A DNA stretch of 64,000 nucleotides from Novosphingobium mangrovisedimenti (GTDB lineage: Bacteria; Pseudomonadota; Alphaproteobacteria; Sphingomonadales; Sphingomonadaceae), in contig NZ_JANZXA010000014.1 in the NCBI RefSeq assembly GCF_025153475.1, forward strand, positions 1-64,000. Reading direction: 5' to 3'. Shown one piece after another: positions 27,172 to 34,553 of the stretch. The position numbers and the translations under genes were made by a program. The notes beneath the pieces were generated by a model. It was given only the letters and a program-made list of their open reading frames with translations, was not told the DNA's origin and made no database searches. Positions within the stretch are counted from its first letter, which is position 1. Every line of letters begins with the position of its first letter.

Positions 27172-28104
27172 ATGGCGTTAAGCGGGTTGCTCAGGGTCGG
27201 CGAAGTGGGTCTTCGAATCTTCGACATGGACGAGGCGCGTCGCCACTATGGTGACCGCATCGGCCTGATCGAAAGCTACGAAGGCGACGACGACAAGCTC
27301 TACTACAAGTGCCCGGACGAGCACGACTTGTACTCGCTGGTATTGCGCAAGGCCGACGAGGCCGGGATCGACTACGTCGCCTTCAAGACACTCGAGGACG
27401 CCGATCTGGAAAACTACGAGGCCGCGCTGGCCGAGTTCGGCATCGAGGTCACGTATGTCGATGCAGGGGTCTATCCGAAGAGCGGGCGGCGCCTGATCTT
27501 CACGCTGCCCACCGGGCACGAGATGCACATCTACGCGCACAAGGAGCAGAACGGCAACGGCATGCCGACGCGCAATCCCGGCACGATCCCCGACGAGGGA
27601 TACATCCGTGGCATGCGCACGGTGCGTCTCGACCATGTTCTGCTCGGCGGTCCGAACATCGAGACCAACCGTGAGATCTTCGATAAGGTCTTCGGCTTCG
27701 CCCTGAGCGAGCAGATCGTCGATCACGAGACCGAAACGCCGTTGGCGATCTTCCTGTCGGCTTCGACCAAGCCGCACGACATCGCCTTCCTGATCCAGCC
27801 CGAGTCCAACCGGTTTCACCACGTTTCGTTCCTGCTGGAATCGGTAAACGACCTCTATCACGCGGCCGACCTCATCGGAAAACACGAGATCGCGGTCGAT
27901 GTTGCGCCCAATCGCCATGGCGTGACGCGCGGGGCGACGATCTATTTCTTCGATCCTTTCGGCAACCGCAACGAGGTCTTCACCGGCGGCTACGTCCATT
28001 ATCCCGATACGCCGACGCTGACCTGGGACACGACCCAGATCGGCCGTGCGACCTTCAGCCACGACAACATGCCGCGAGAGAGCTTCCTGAACGTATTGAC
28101 GTAA
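27172..28104 (+). CDS. Catechol 2,3-dioxygenase (extradiol, XylE/DmpB type)
   Basis: 310 residues, vicinal oxygen chelate fold with two repeated domains. The Fe(II) ligands are His155 (RLDHVLL), His216 or 217 (FHHVSF) and Glu268 (GNRNEVF), and the active-site loop around NRHG (247-250) matches the XylE family. It opens catechol to 2-hydroxymuconic semialdehyde, the substrate of the first gene in the operon. The unusual feature is gene order: the ring-cleavage gene comes late, after the lower pathway. Confidence 0.93.
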   Translation: MALSGLLRVGEVGLRIFDMDEARRHYGDRIGLIESYEGDDDKLYYKCPDEHDLYSLVLRKADEAGIDYVAFKTLEDADLENYEAALAEFGIEVTYVDAGVYPKSGRRLIFTLPTGHEMHIYAHKEQNGNGMPTRNPGTIPDEGYIRGMRTVRLDHVLLGGPNIETNREIFDKVFGFALSEQIVDHETETPLAIFLSASTKPHDIAFLIQPESNRFHHVSFLLESVNDLYHAADLIGKHEIAVDVAPNRHGVTRGATIYFFDPFGNRNEVFTGGYVHYPDTPTLTWDTTQIGRATFSHDNMPRESFLNVLT

Positions 28105-28117
28105 GACCGGGCGATGG

Positions 28118-28142
28118 GTTCCCGCCGCCGGGTGGCGGGAAC
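28118..28142 (+). other. Hairpin after catechol 2,3-dioxygenase gene
   Basis: A perfect 9-base stem, GTTCCCGCC at 28118-28126 and GGCGGGAAC at 28134-28142, with a 7-base loop. No T tract follows. It may stabilise the 3' end of the message or slow polymerase ahead of the terminator-like hairpin 20 bases further on. Confidence 0.5.
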
Positions 28143-28162
28143 TGACGGGTATTATCCACCCT

Positions 28163-28206
28163 GGCGGCAGGTGCGTCTCCTCCAAGTGCGCCTGCCGCCT
28201 CTTTTG
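28163..28206 (+). terminator. Intrinsic terminator-like hairpin
   Basis: Stem GGCGGCAGG (28163-28171) pairs with CCTGCCGCC (28191-28199) across a 19-base loop and is followed by TCTTTT. It is placed to end or attenuate the meta operon before the SDR gene that begins 12 bases later. Confidence 0.5.
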
Positions 28207-28217
28207 GGAGACGGACA

Positions 28218-28985
28218 GTGACGCAGCGAACGACAACCGGGGAAACCGCCGTCGTGGTGGGCGTGACGGGGGCGTTCGGCAAGGTGATTGCGGCCCGGTT
28301 GCTCGCCGCGGGGCTGACAGTGGTGGGCGTTGCTCGCGATGGTACCGCGCTCGCAGGTCTGCAGGGTGAGCTTGGCCCGGATTTCCTTCCCTGCACGGCC
28401 GACATCGGCGACGACACGGCCGTGGCCGTGATCGCCGAAACCTTGCCCGATGCAGCGGTCGCGATGGTCGTGCACTCGGTCGGCCTGCCGGTCGCCGGCG
28501 GTGTCGCCAATGCCCCGCCGCAGGCCCTGACGACAGCCTGCAATCTCAAGGCCGCCGGCTTCCTGCGGCTGGTGCGTGCGGTGGAGGGAAGGCTGCGGCG
28601 CGGATCGCGCCTCGTTGCCATCGGCGGCCACTATGGTTTCGAGCCTTCGCCCTATGCTGCCACAGCGGGTGTCGCCAACGCGGCGCTGGCCAATCTCGTG
28701 CGGCAGATGAGCTGGGCATATGGGGCGCAGGGCATCACCGCGCATCTGCTGGCGCCCGGTCCCGCCGATACCGACCGCCTGCGCAAGGTCGCAGCGGCCC
28801 GTGCCGAGCGGGCGGGCAAGCCGCTCGACGAGGAATACGAAGCGATGCGCGGCGATTCCGCCATCCATGCCTTTACCACGCCCGAGCAGGTTGCCTGGGC
28901 GGTCAACCTGCTGCTGGCACCGGAAGCGGACGCGCTGGCGGGATCTACGCTCGGCCTCGATTCCGGCCGGCGCCACGGTATTTGA
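28218..28985 (+). CDS. SDR-fold protein lacking the catalytic Ser and Lys
   Basis: 255 residues. The Rossmann nucleotide site is GVTGAFG (15-21) and a second SDR landmark is HSVG (86-89), followed by NAALANLVRQM and the C-terminal SDR end LGLDSGRRHG. Where classical SDRs have Ser, Tyr and Lys, this protein has IGGHYG (no Ser), Tyr146, and Ala150 in the Lys position (PYAATAG). It may therefore bind a nucleotide without normal dehydrogenase chemistry, or use other residues. It is in line with the meta operon and 13 bases ahead of a tautomerase-like gene. Confidence 0.72.
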   Translation: MTQRTTTGETAVVVGVTGAFGKVIAARLLAAGLTVVGVARDGTALAGLQGELGPDFLPCTADIGDDTAVAVIAETLPDAAVAMVVHSVGLPVAGGVANAPPQALTTACNLKAAGFLRLVRAVEGRLRRGSRLVAIGGHYGFEPSPYAATAGVANAALANLVRQMSWAYGAQGITAHLLAPGPADTDRLRKVAAARAERAGKPLDEEYEAMRGDSAIHAFTTPEQVAWAVNLLLAPEADALAGSTLGLDSGRRHGI

Positions 28986-28998
28986 GGAGCCGTCTGTC

Positions 28999-29427
28999 AT
29001 GCCTGTAGCCCAGCTCAATCTCGTACGCGGCGCATTCGGCGATGACGCGATCGGCGAGATGCTGATCGAGATCAGCCATTTCTATGCGCGTACGCTCTAC
29101 CCCGATGTGGATGTCGCACCGATAGAACGCGTGAGGGTGATGGTCACGCTCATCGAACCGCAGCACTGGGCCGCCGGGGGCAGGCTGGCGAGCGAGGGCG
29201 GGGCGACTGCGCCCTATTTCTCATGCCTCGTGCTGACGGGACGCACAGAGGAGCAGCATCGGCGCCTGATCGAAGGTTTCACCGACATCATTGCGCGCAA
29301 CCTCGAGTGCGACCGGCTATCCGTGCGGGGACAGGTCATCCCGATCGCCCCGGAGAACTGGGGGATCGGCGGGATCCCCGCATCGGTGGTGCGCAAGGCG
29401 GAGATCGCCGCGCGCGCAGGTCTCTAG
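28999..29427 (+). CDS. Tautomerase-superfamily protein, long 4-OT-like form
   Basis: 142 residues starting MPVAQLNLVRGAF, so Pro1 is available as in 4-oxalocrotonate tautomerase; Arg residues sit at RVRVMVTLIEP. It is about twice the length of 4-OT, the size range of cis-CaaD or malonate semialdehyde decarboxylase-like members, and it ends VIPIAPENWGIGGIPASVVR, close to the 4-OT C-terminal GIGG motif. It may handle a substituted 2-hydroxymuconate. A ribosome site (GAGGAG) precedes the ATG. Confidence 0.68.
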   Translation: MPVAQLNLVRGAFGDDAIGEMLIEISHFYARTLYPDVDVAPIERVRVMVTLIEPQHWAAGGRLASEGGATAPYFSCLVLTGRTEEQHRRLIEGFTDIIARNLECDRLSVRGQVIPIAPENWGIGGIPASVVRKAEIAARAGL

Positions 29428-29540
29428 GGCGCATTGCAGGCTGCCGTTTCGAGGGGCTTCCGCACGGCTTCCCGGATCGGGCCGCTGCCGCCGATGGATC
29501 GTTCAGGGGGACCGCATGCCCCCCTTTCCGAGGGTTCAGC

Positions 29541-29678
29541 CTATTCCGCCGCTTCCAGCGCGACTGGGGCAGCATTTTCCGCCTCGATCAGCCTTTCAAG
29601 GCGGCGGCGCATCTTCGCCGCGGCAAGGTCGTTCGACATCAGGGCAGGATTCATCTCGAAGAAATCCTGCGTGCCCAT
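29541..29678 (-). other. Short reading frame, possible C-terminal remnant of a lost gene
   Basis: The leftward frame from ATG 29678 (open further up to about 29757) gives 45 residues: MGTQDFFEMNPALMSNDLAA, then KMRRRLERLIEAENAAPVALEAAE in two parts (KMRRRLERLIEAE; NAAPVALEAAE). Its third codon positions are GC-rich and its amphipathic end looks coding. I do not recognise the family. With no start region upstream it may be the tail of a deleted gene. The rest of 29428-29865 holds only the dyad at 29697 and the pcaF end. Confidence 0.3.
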
Positions 29679-29696
29679 TTCGCGCTGGCAGGAGTA

Positions 29697-29723
29697 ATTC
29701 GGATACTTCCTTCGTATCCGAAT
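29697..29723. repeat. Perfect inverted repeat ATTCGGATAC-N7-GTATCCGAAT
   Basis: Ten-base arms at 29697-29706 and 29714-29723 with a 7-base centre (TTCCTTC). No T run follows on either strand, so an operator dyad is more likely than a terminator. It lies between the convergent ends of the meta and ortho clusters, where no active promoter is obvious. Confidence 0.55.
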
Positions 29724-29865
29724 ATCAGGCTCCCCGGGCCTTCTTGAAACGTAGCTTTGGTTGCACAGAGTGTTGAACGCAGCTCATCCAGACATGCCGC
29801 AGAGAGGGGCGATTGTCCCTCACATGTTTGGCAGGGCCGCTCTGGCGGCAGCCCTGCAAAGGGGC

Positions 29866-31068
29866 TCACACTCTTTCGAGCAGTACCGCAAGCCCCTGAC
29901 CAACACCGATGCACATGAAGACGAGGGCGTAGCGGCCGTTCGTGCGGTGCAGTTCCTCCACGGCCGAGAGCGCGATGCGCGCGCCCGACATGCCCAGCGG
30001 ATGGCCGAGCGCGATGGCCCCGCCATTGGGGTTTACGCGCGGGTCGAAGGGATCGACGCCGAGGTCGCGCAGCGTCGCGATGGCCTGACTGGCGAAGGCT
30101 TCGTTGAGTTCGATGACGTCGAGCTGGCCGACAGTCAGCCCGCGGCGGGCGAGGACCTTGCGGGCCGCCTCGATCGGGCCGACGCCCATGATGCGCGGGG
30201 CGATGCCCGCCGCCGCCATGCCGACGACGCGCGCGCGAGGCGTGAGGCCGTGCGCGGCCGCCGCGCTTTCCGAGGCGACCAGCATGGCGGCCGCGCCGTC
30301 GTTCAGGCCCGAGGCATTGCCTGCCGTCACGGTGCCGTCCGCCTTTACCACCGGTTTCAGCTTCGCCAGCGCTTCCAGGCTGGTCGCGCGGGGGTGTTCG
30401 TCCCGGTCGAACAGGATCGGATCGCCCTTCCGCTGCGGAATGGAGACTGGCACGATCTCGGCAGCGAACCGGCCGCTGGCCTGAGCCCGGGCAGCCTTTT
30501 CCTGACTGGCTAGGGCGAAGCGGTCCTGCTCCTCGCGGCTGACCTGCCACTGTTCGGCGACGTTCTCGCCGGTATGCGGCATGGTATCGACGCCGTAGGC
30601 GGCCTTCATCGCCGGGTTCACGAAGCGCCAGCCGAGCGTGGTGTCCTCGATCTTCTGGTCGCGCCCGAAGGCGCTGCCTGCCTTGCCCATGACATAGGGC
30701 GCGCGCGTCATGCTCTCGACGCCGCCGGCGATCAGGAAGTCCGCATCGCCGCTGCGGATCGCCTGTGCCGCCATGCCGATGGCATTCAGGCCCGAGCTGC
30801 ACAGGCGGTTGACGGTCACGCCCGGCACACCCTCGGGAAGCCCGGCCAGCAGCACGGCCATGCGCGCGACATTGCGGTTGTCCTCGCCCGCCTGATTGGC
30901 GCAGCCGAGGATCACGTCGTCGAGCGCCGCCCAGTCGGCCGTACCGTTGCGCTCCATCAGCGCCTTGAGGGGGAGTGCGGCGAGATCGTCCGCGCGCACG
31001 GTCGCGAGCGAACCGCCGAGTTTGCCGACGGGCGTGCGGATGGCGTCGCAGATGAAGGCTTCGGGCAC
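29866..31068 (-). CDS. pcaF: 3-oxoadipyl-CoA / acetyl-CoA thiolase (PcaF type)
   Basis: 400-residue thiolase. The nucleophile is Cys90 (RLCSSGLNA), with His in GGAIALGHPLGMSG and the second Cys in FMCIGVGQG. The 400-402 residue length and the pca neighbours support beta-ketoadipyl-CoA thiolase: 3-oxoadipyl-CoA to succinyl-CoA and acetyl-CoA, the last step of the ortho pathway. It is the last gene of the leftward ben-cat-pca operon, five bases after pcaD. Confidence 0.9.
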   Translation of the reverse strand: MPEAFICDAIRTPVGKLGGSLATVRADDLAALPLKALMERNGTADWAALDDVILGCANQAGEDNRNVARMAVLLAGLPEGVPGVTVNRLCSSGLNAIGMAAQAIRSGDADFLIAGGVESMTRAPYVMGKAGSAFGRDQKIEDTTLGWRFVNPAMKAAYGVDTMPHTGENVAEQWQVSREEQDRFALASQEKAARAQASGRFAAEIVPVSIPQRKGDPILFDRDEHPRATSLEALAKLKPVVKADGTVTAGNASGLNDGAAAMLVASESAAAAHGLTPRARVVGMAAAGIAPRIMGVGPIEAARKVLARRGLTVGQLDVIELNEAFASQAIATLRDLGVDPFDPRVNPNGGAIALGHPLGMSGARIALSAVEELHRTNGRYALVFMCIGVGQGLAVLLERV

Positions 31069-31073
31069 GATGT

Positions 31074-31844
31074 TCAGTCTTTCAGAAAGGAGAGGAGTGC
31101 TGAGGCGAGCGCTTCAGGCGCTTCGAGCGGGGCGAGGTGGGCGGCTTCCAGCGAGACATGGGCCGCACCGGGAATGCCGGCGACGAGATGTTCGCCATGG
31201 CCCTCGAAGGGGGTGGAGGTATCGCGCGTGCCGGTGACGACGAGCGTCGGGCAGGCAATGCCGGACAGGCGCGGGGCAAGCTCCATGTCGCGGATCGCGG
31301 CGGCGCATCCGGCATACCCTTGCGCATCCATGGCCAGCAGCTGGCGGCGCACCGCTTCATAGAGCGCGGGTTCGACCTGGTCCGAGAGAAAGCGGCCCAT
31401 GGCAAGATCGGCGATCGCGGCCATGCCGTCTTGCCGGATCTTCGTCACGCGTTCGTTCCATGCACCGGCGTCCATCGTGGCGGAGGTGCAGACGGGGACG
31501 AGCTTTTCGATCCTGTCGGGCGCGCGAAGGGCCAGTTCCATGCCGATCATGCCGCCCAGCGATACGCCTGCGAGCGAGAAGCGTTCGATCCCCGCCGCAT
31601 CGGCCACGGCCAGCACGTCGGCGGCCAGCATGGCCATCGAGAAATCGCCTGCTTCGGCAGTGGAGGCGCCATGGCCGCGGGCATCGATCCGCAACAGCGC
31701 GAAGTCCGCGCGCAGGTGCGGCAGCACCGCGTCCCACAGGTCCATGTCGGTGCCGATCGAATTGAGCAGTACCAGCGCGGGCGCCTCGTCGCGTCCGTCA
31801 CGCTTCCAGTAGAGGCGTGCGCCGTCGGTATCGAGGAAGGACAT
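31074..31844 (-). CDS. pcaD: 3-oxoadipate enol-lactone hydrolase
   Basis: 256-residue alpha/beta hydrolase. The nucleophile elbow GVSLGGMIG holds Ser95, the acid is in VTGTRDTSTP and the histidine in EAAHLAPLEAP. FALLRIDARGHGAS is typical of PcaD. It hydrolyses 3-oxoadipate enol-lactone to 3-oxoadipate, joining CatC to PcaIJ. ATG 31844 is at the stop of pcaJ; the longer frame upstream is that gene's shadow. Confidence 0.9.
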   Translation of the reverse strand: MSFLDTDGARLYWKRDGRDEAPALVLLNSIGTDMDLWDAVLPHLRADFALLRIDARGHGASTAEAGDFSMAMLAADVLAVADAAGIERFSLAGVSLGGMIGMELALRAPDRIEKLVPVCTSATMDAGAWNERVTKIRQDGMAAIADLAMGRFLSDQVEPALYEAVRRQLLAMDAQGYAGCAAAIRDMELAPRLSGIACPTLVVTGTRDTSTPFEGHGEHLVAGIPGAAHVSLEAAHLAPLEAPEALASALLSFLKD

Positions 31845-32518
31845 CAGGCAGACGCCTCCGCGACCTGATCGTGTGCGAGCGGCGCACCGGTCTTGGCCAG
31901 GACCTCGTCGAGCGTGACGCCGGGGGCCAGTTCGACGAGCGTGAGGCCGCCCTGGGCCCGGTCGACCGCGATGACGGCAAGATCGGTCACGATCAGGTCG
32001 ACGCAGGCCTTGCCGGTCAGCGGCAGCGCGCATTCGGGCAGGATCTTGGGATCGCCCTTCTTGGAGACGTGGTCCATCACCACGACCACGCGCTTGACGC
32101 CCGCGACGAGGTCCATAGCGCCGCCCATGCCCTTCACCATCTTGCCCGGGATCGTCCAGTTGGCGAGGTCGCCATTCGCCGAGACTTCCATCGCGCCCAG
32201 CACGGCCATGTCGATGTGGCCGCCCCGGATCATCGCGAAGCTATCCGCCGAGGAAAAGAAGCTGGAGGTGGGCAGGGCGGTGATCGTCTGCTTGCCCGCG
32301 TTGATGAGGTCGGGATCGACGTCCTCGTCATAGGGGAAGGGGCCGATGCCCAGCATGCCGTTCTCGCTCTGCAGCGTCACCTTGATGCCAGCGGGCACAT
32401 GGTTCGCCACCAGCGTGGGGATGCCGATGCCGAGGTTCACGTAGAAGCCGTCGCGCAGTTCCCGTGCGGCGCGGGCGGCCATTTCATCGCGGGTCCAGCC
32501 CTTGATCTCCTGCACCAT
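31844..32518 (-). CDS. pcaJ: 3-oxoadipate CoA-transferase subunit B
   Basis: 224 residues of the CoA-transferase beta family. The catalytic glutamate is Glu52 in LQSENGMLG; the oxyanion GIGIPTLVANH and GGAMDLVAG blocks are present. With PcaI it moves CoA from succinyl-CoA to 3-oxoadipate. Its ATG abuts the stop of pcaI by one shared base. Confidence 0.92.
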   Translation of the reverse strand: MVQEIKGWTRDEMAARAARELRDGFYVNLGIGIPTLVANHVPAGIKVTLQSENGMLGIGPFPYDEDVDPDLINAGKQTITALPTSSFFSSADSFAMIRGGHIDMAVLGAMEVSANGDLANWTIPGKMVKGMGGAMDLVAGVKRVVVVMDHVSKKGDPKILPECALPLTGKACVDLIVTDLAVIAVDRAQGGLTLVELAPGVTLDEVLAKTGAPLAHDQVAEASA

Positions 32519-33225
32519 CAGGCGGGTTCCTTCTCGCGGACGGTACGCTTCTCGATCCGCTTTTCATTGATGGTGGAGAGCACCACGCGGTCGACGAAGA
32601 TGCCGGGGGTGTGGATGCAGTCGGGATCGAAGGTGCCTTCGGGCACGATCTCCTCCACCTCGACGACGGTGACCTTGCCGGCGGTCGCCATGTTCGGGTT
32701 GAAGTTGCGCGCGGTCTTGCGGAACATCAGGTTGCCCTCGGGATCGGCGCGCCAGGCCTTGATGATCGAAAGATCGGCGCGCAGCCAGGTCTCGCGTACA
32801 TATTCCTCGCCCTCGAAGACCTCGACCGGCTTGCCTTCGGCGACCACGGTGCCCACGCCCGTCCTGGTGTAGAAGGCCGGGATGCCTGCACCGCCCGCGC
32901 GGATGCGTTCGGCAAGCGTGCCTTGCGGATTGAGTTCGAGTTCCAGCTCGCCCGAGAGGTACTGGCTTTCGAACAGCTTGTTCTCACCCACGTAGGACGA
33001 GATCATCTTCTTCACCTGCCGGCTTTCCAGCAGCATCCACAGGCCGAAGCCGTCGGCGCCCGCGTTGTTCGAGATGACGGTGAGGTCCTTCACGCCGGAA
33101 GCGCGGATTTCGGGGATCAGGCTTTCGGGATTTCCCGAGAGCCCGAAGCCGCCGGACATGATGGTCATGCCATCGAACAACAGGCCTTCCAGAGCGACCC
33201 GAGGGCTGTCGTAGATTTTGGACAT
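32518..33225 (-). CDS. pcaI: 3-oxoadipate CoA-transferase subunit A
   Basis: 235 residues of the CoA-transferase alpha family: DGMTIMSGGFGLSGNPESLI at the N-terminus, VISNNAGADGFGLWMLL, and RKTARNFNPNMATAGKVTVV near residue 170 (given in parts: RKTARNFNPNMATAG). It is the partner of PcaJ in making 3-oxoadipyl-CoA. Its homologue SCOT-A is similar, but the pca context fixes the assignment. Confidence 0.9.
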   Translation of the reverse strand: MSKIYDSPRVALEGLLFDGMTIMSGGFGLSGNPESLIPEIRASGVKDLTVISNNAGADGFGLWMLLESRQVKKMISSYVGENKLFESQYLSGELELELNPQGTLAERIRAGGAGIPAFYTRTGVGTVVAEGKPVEVFEGEEYVRETWLRADLSIIKAWRADPEGNLMFRKTARNFNPNMATAGKVTVVEVEEIVPEGTFDPDCIHTPGIFVDRVVLSTINEKRIEKRTVREKEPA

Positions 33226-33238
33226 ATCGTGCTTTCCT

Positions 33239-34024
33239 TTAGCCCAGATCGCCGCCCGCGACGGGCAGGACCGAGCCGGTGACGTAGCTGGCCTCGTCCG
33301 ATGCCAGGAACAGGATGGGGGCGATTTGCTCTTCCAGCGTGCCGTAGCGCTTCATGAACGCGGAGGAGGTGACCTGCGCCACGGCTTCGGCCATCCAGGC
33401 CTGCTCCTGGGCATTGTCGCCCTCGGCATTGCGGGGGACGCGGCGGGGAGGGGCTTGCGTGCCGCCCGGCGCCGTGGCGACGACGCGGATACCGGCCTCG
33501 GCGTATTCCATGGCAAGGCTCTGCGTCAGCCCGTTGATCCCGCCCTTCGCCGCCGAATAGGGCACACGGCGGATGCCGCGCGTGGCGTTGGACGAAACGT
33601 TGACGATGGTCCCCGCGCCCTGTGCCAGCATCGCGGGCAGTGCGGCATGGCAGCAGTAGAGCGTGGGCATCAGCGAACGGCGGATCTCGGCGTCGATCTG
33701 CGCGGGTTCGAACGCGGCATAAGGGCGCATGCGGATCGCGCCACCGACGTTGTTGACGAGAATGTCGATGCGCTCGAAAGCCCCGGTCGCCGCGGCCATG
33801 GCCTGCGCGGCGCCTCCGTAGGTTTCCAGGTCGCACTGCACCGAAACGGCCTGTCCGCCTGCGGTCGTGATCGTCTGCTCGACCTCGGTCACGATATCGG
33901 CGCGGTCGACGAGGACGAGCCTTGCGCCTTCCGCCGCCGCGCGGATGGCAACACCCGCGCCGATGCCCTGTGCCGCCCCGGTCACCACCATGACCTTGTC
34001 TGCGAAGCGTCCCGGAAAGATCAT
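33239..34024 (-). CDS. benD: Benzoate cis-diol dehydrogenase (BenD/XylL)
   Basis: 261-residue SDR with intact motifs: TGAAQGIG (15-22), NNVGG (91-95), and the triad Ser144, Tyr156 and Lys160 (VPYSAAKGG). BenD oxidises and decarboxylates the dihydrodiol formed from benzoate by BenAB, giving catechol and CO2 with NADH. It follows benB after 13 bases, the usual order except that benC is missing between them. Confidence 0.88.
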   Translation of the reverse strand: MIFPGRFADKVMVVTGAAQGIGAGVAIRAAAEGARLVLVDRADIVTEVEQTITTAGGQAVSVQCDLETYGGAAQAMAAATGAFERIDILVNNVGGAIRMRPYAAFEPAQIDAEIRRSLMPTLYCCHAALPAMLAQGAGTIVNVSSNATRGIRRVPYSAAKGGINGLTQSLAMEYAEAGIRVVATAPGGTQAPPRRVPRNAEGDNAQEQAWMAEAVAQVTSSAFMKRYGTLEEQIAPILFLASDEASYVTGSVLPVAGGDLG

Positions 34025-34037
34025 CGTTCGCGTGCCT

Positions 34038-34553
34038 TCAGACGTGATAGACGTCGATGACCTGGTGAATGTAGTCGTCCTTCAGGACGATCTTCTTCTT
34101 CAGGATCTTCGGCGTCTCGCCAGAGGTGTCCAGCGTCAGGAACGTGGTTCCGAAGAACTGCGCCGTCTTCTGGTAGCGATGGCTGAGCGTATGCCAGTTG
34201 TAGCGCAGGTCGATCGCGCTGTCGCGGGCTTCCAGAACCTCGACATTGGCAATGAAGTGCGCGGTGCGCTGCTCCGGCGCGCTGGCCGAGGAGCGCTCGG
34301 TCTTGAGGCGGTAGACACGGTCCTCGAGGCCCCGGCGGTTCGCGTAGTAGATCAGCGAGATCTCGCGCAGCGGGTCGGTCGTGAGCGTGTCGTCATCGGT
34401 CCAGGCCGGCATCCAGTACTCGGCGTCTTCCGAATAGCATTCCAACCACTTGTCCCACGCCCGGTCGTCGAGCAGGCGCGCCTCGCGGTAGAGGAAGGCG
34501 CAGATGTCGGCGTGGGACAGCGCCGTGCGGTCCTTTTCGAGAGCGAGGGTCAT
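34038..34553 (-). CDS. benB: Benzoate 1,2-dioxygenase small (beta) subunit
   Basis: 171 residues of the ring-hydroxylating beta family (NTF2-like cone): AFLYREARLLDDRAWDKWLE, YWMPAWTDDDT, RTAHFIANVEV and a C-terminal LKDDYIHQVIDVYHV. The subunit is structural and helps set substrate range. ATG 34553 overlaps the benA stop (ATGA). Confidence 0.92.
   Translation of the reverse strand: MTLALEKDRTALSHADICAFLYREARLLDDRAWDKWLECYSEDAEYWMPAWTDDDTLTTDPLREISLIYYANRRGLEDRVYRLKTERSSASAPEQRTAHFIANVEVLEARDSAIDLRYNWHTLSHRYQKTAQFFGTTFLTLDTSGETPKILKKKIVLKDDYIHQVIDVYHV

Noticed and set aside
29651..30802. 383-residue minus-strand frame
   Set aside because: Overlaps pcaF in another frame; Arg/Gly/His-rich and without motifs.
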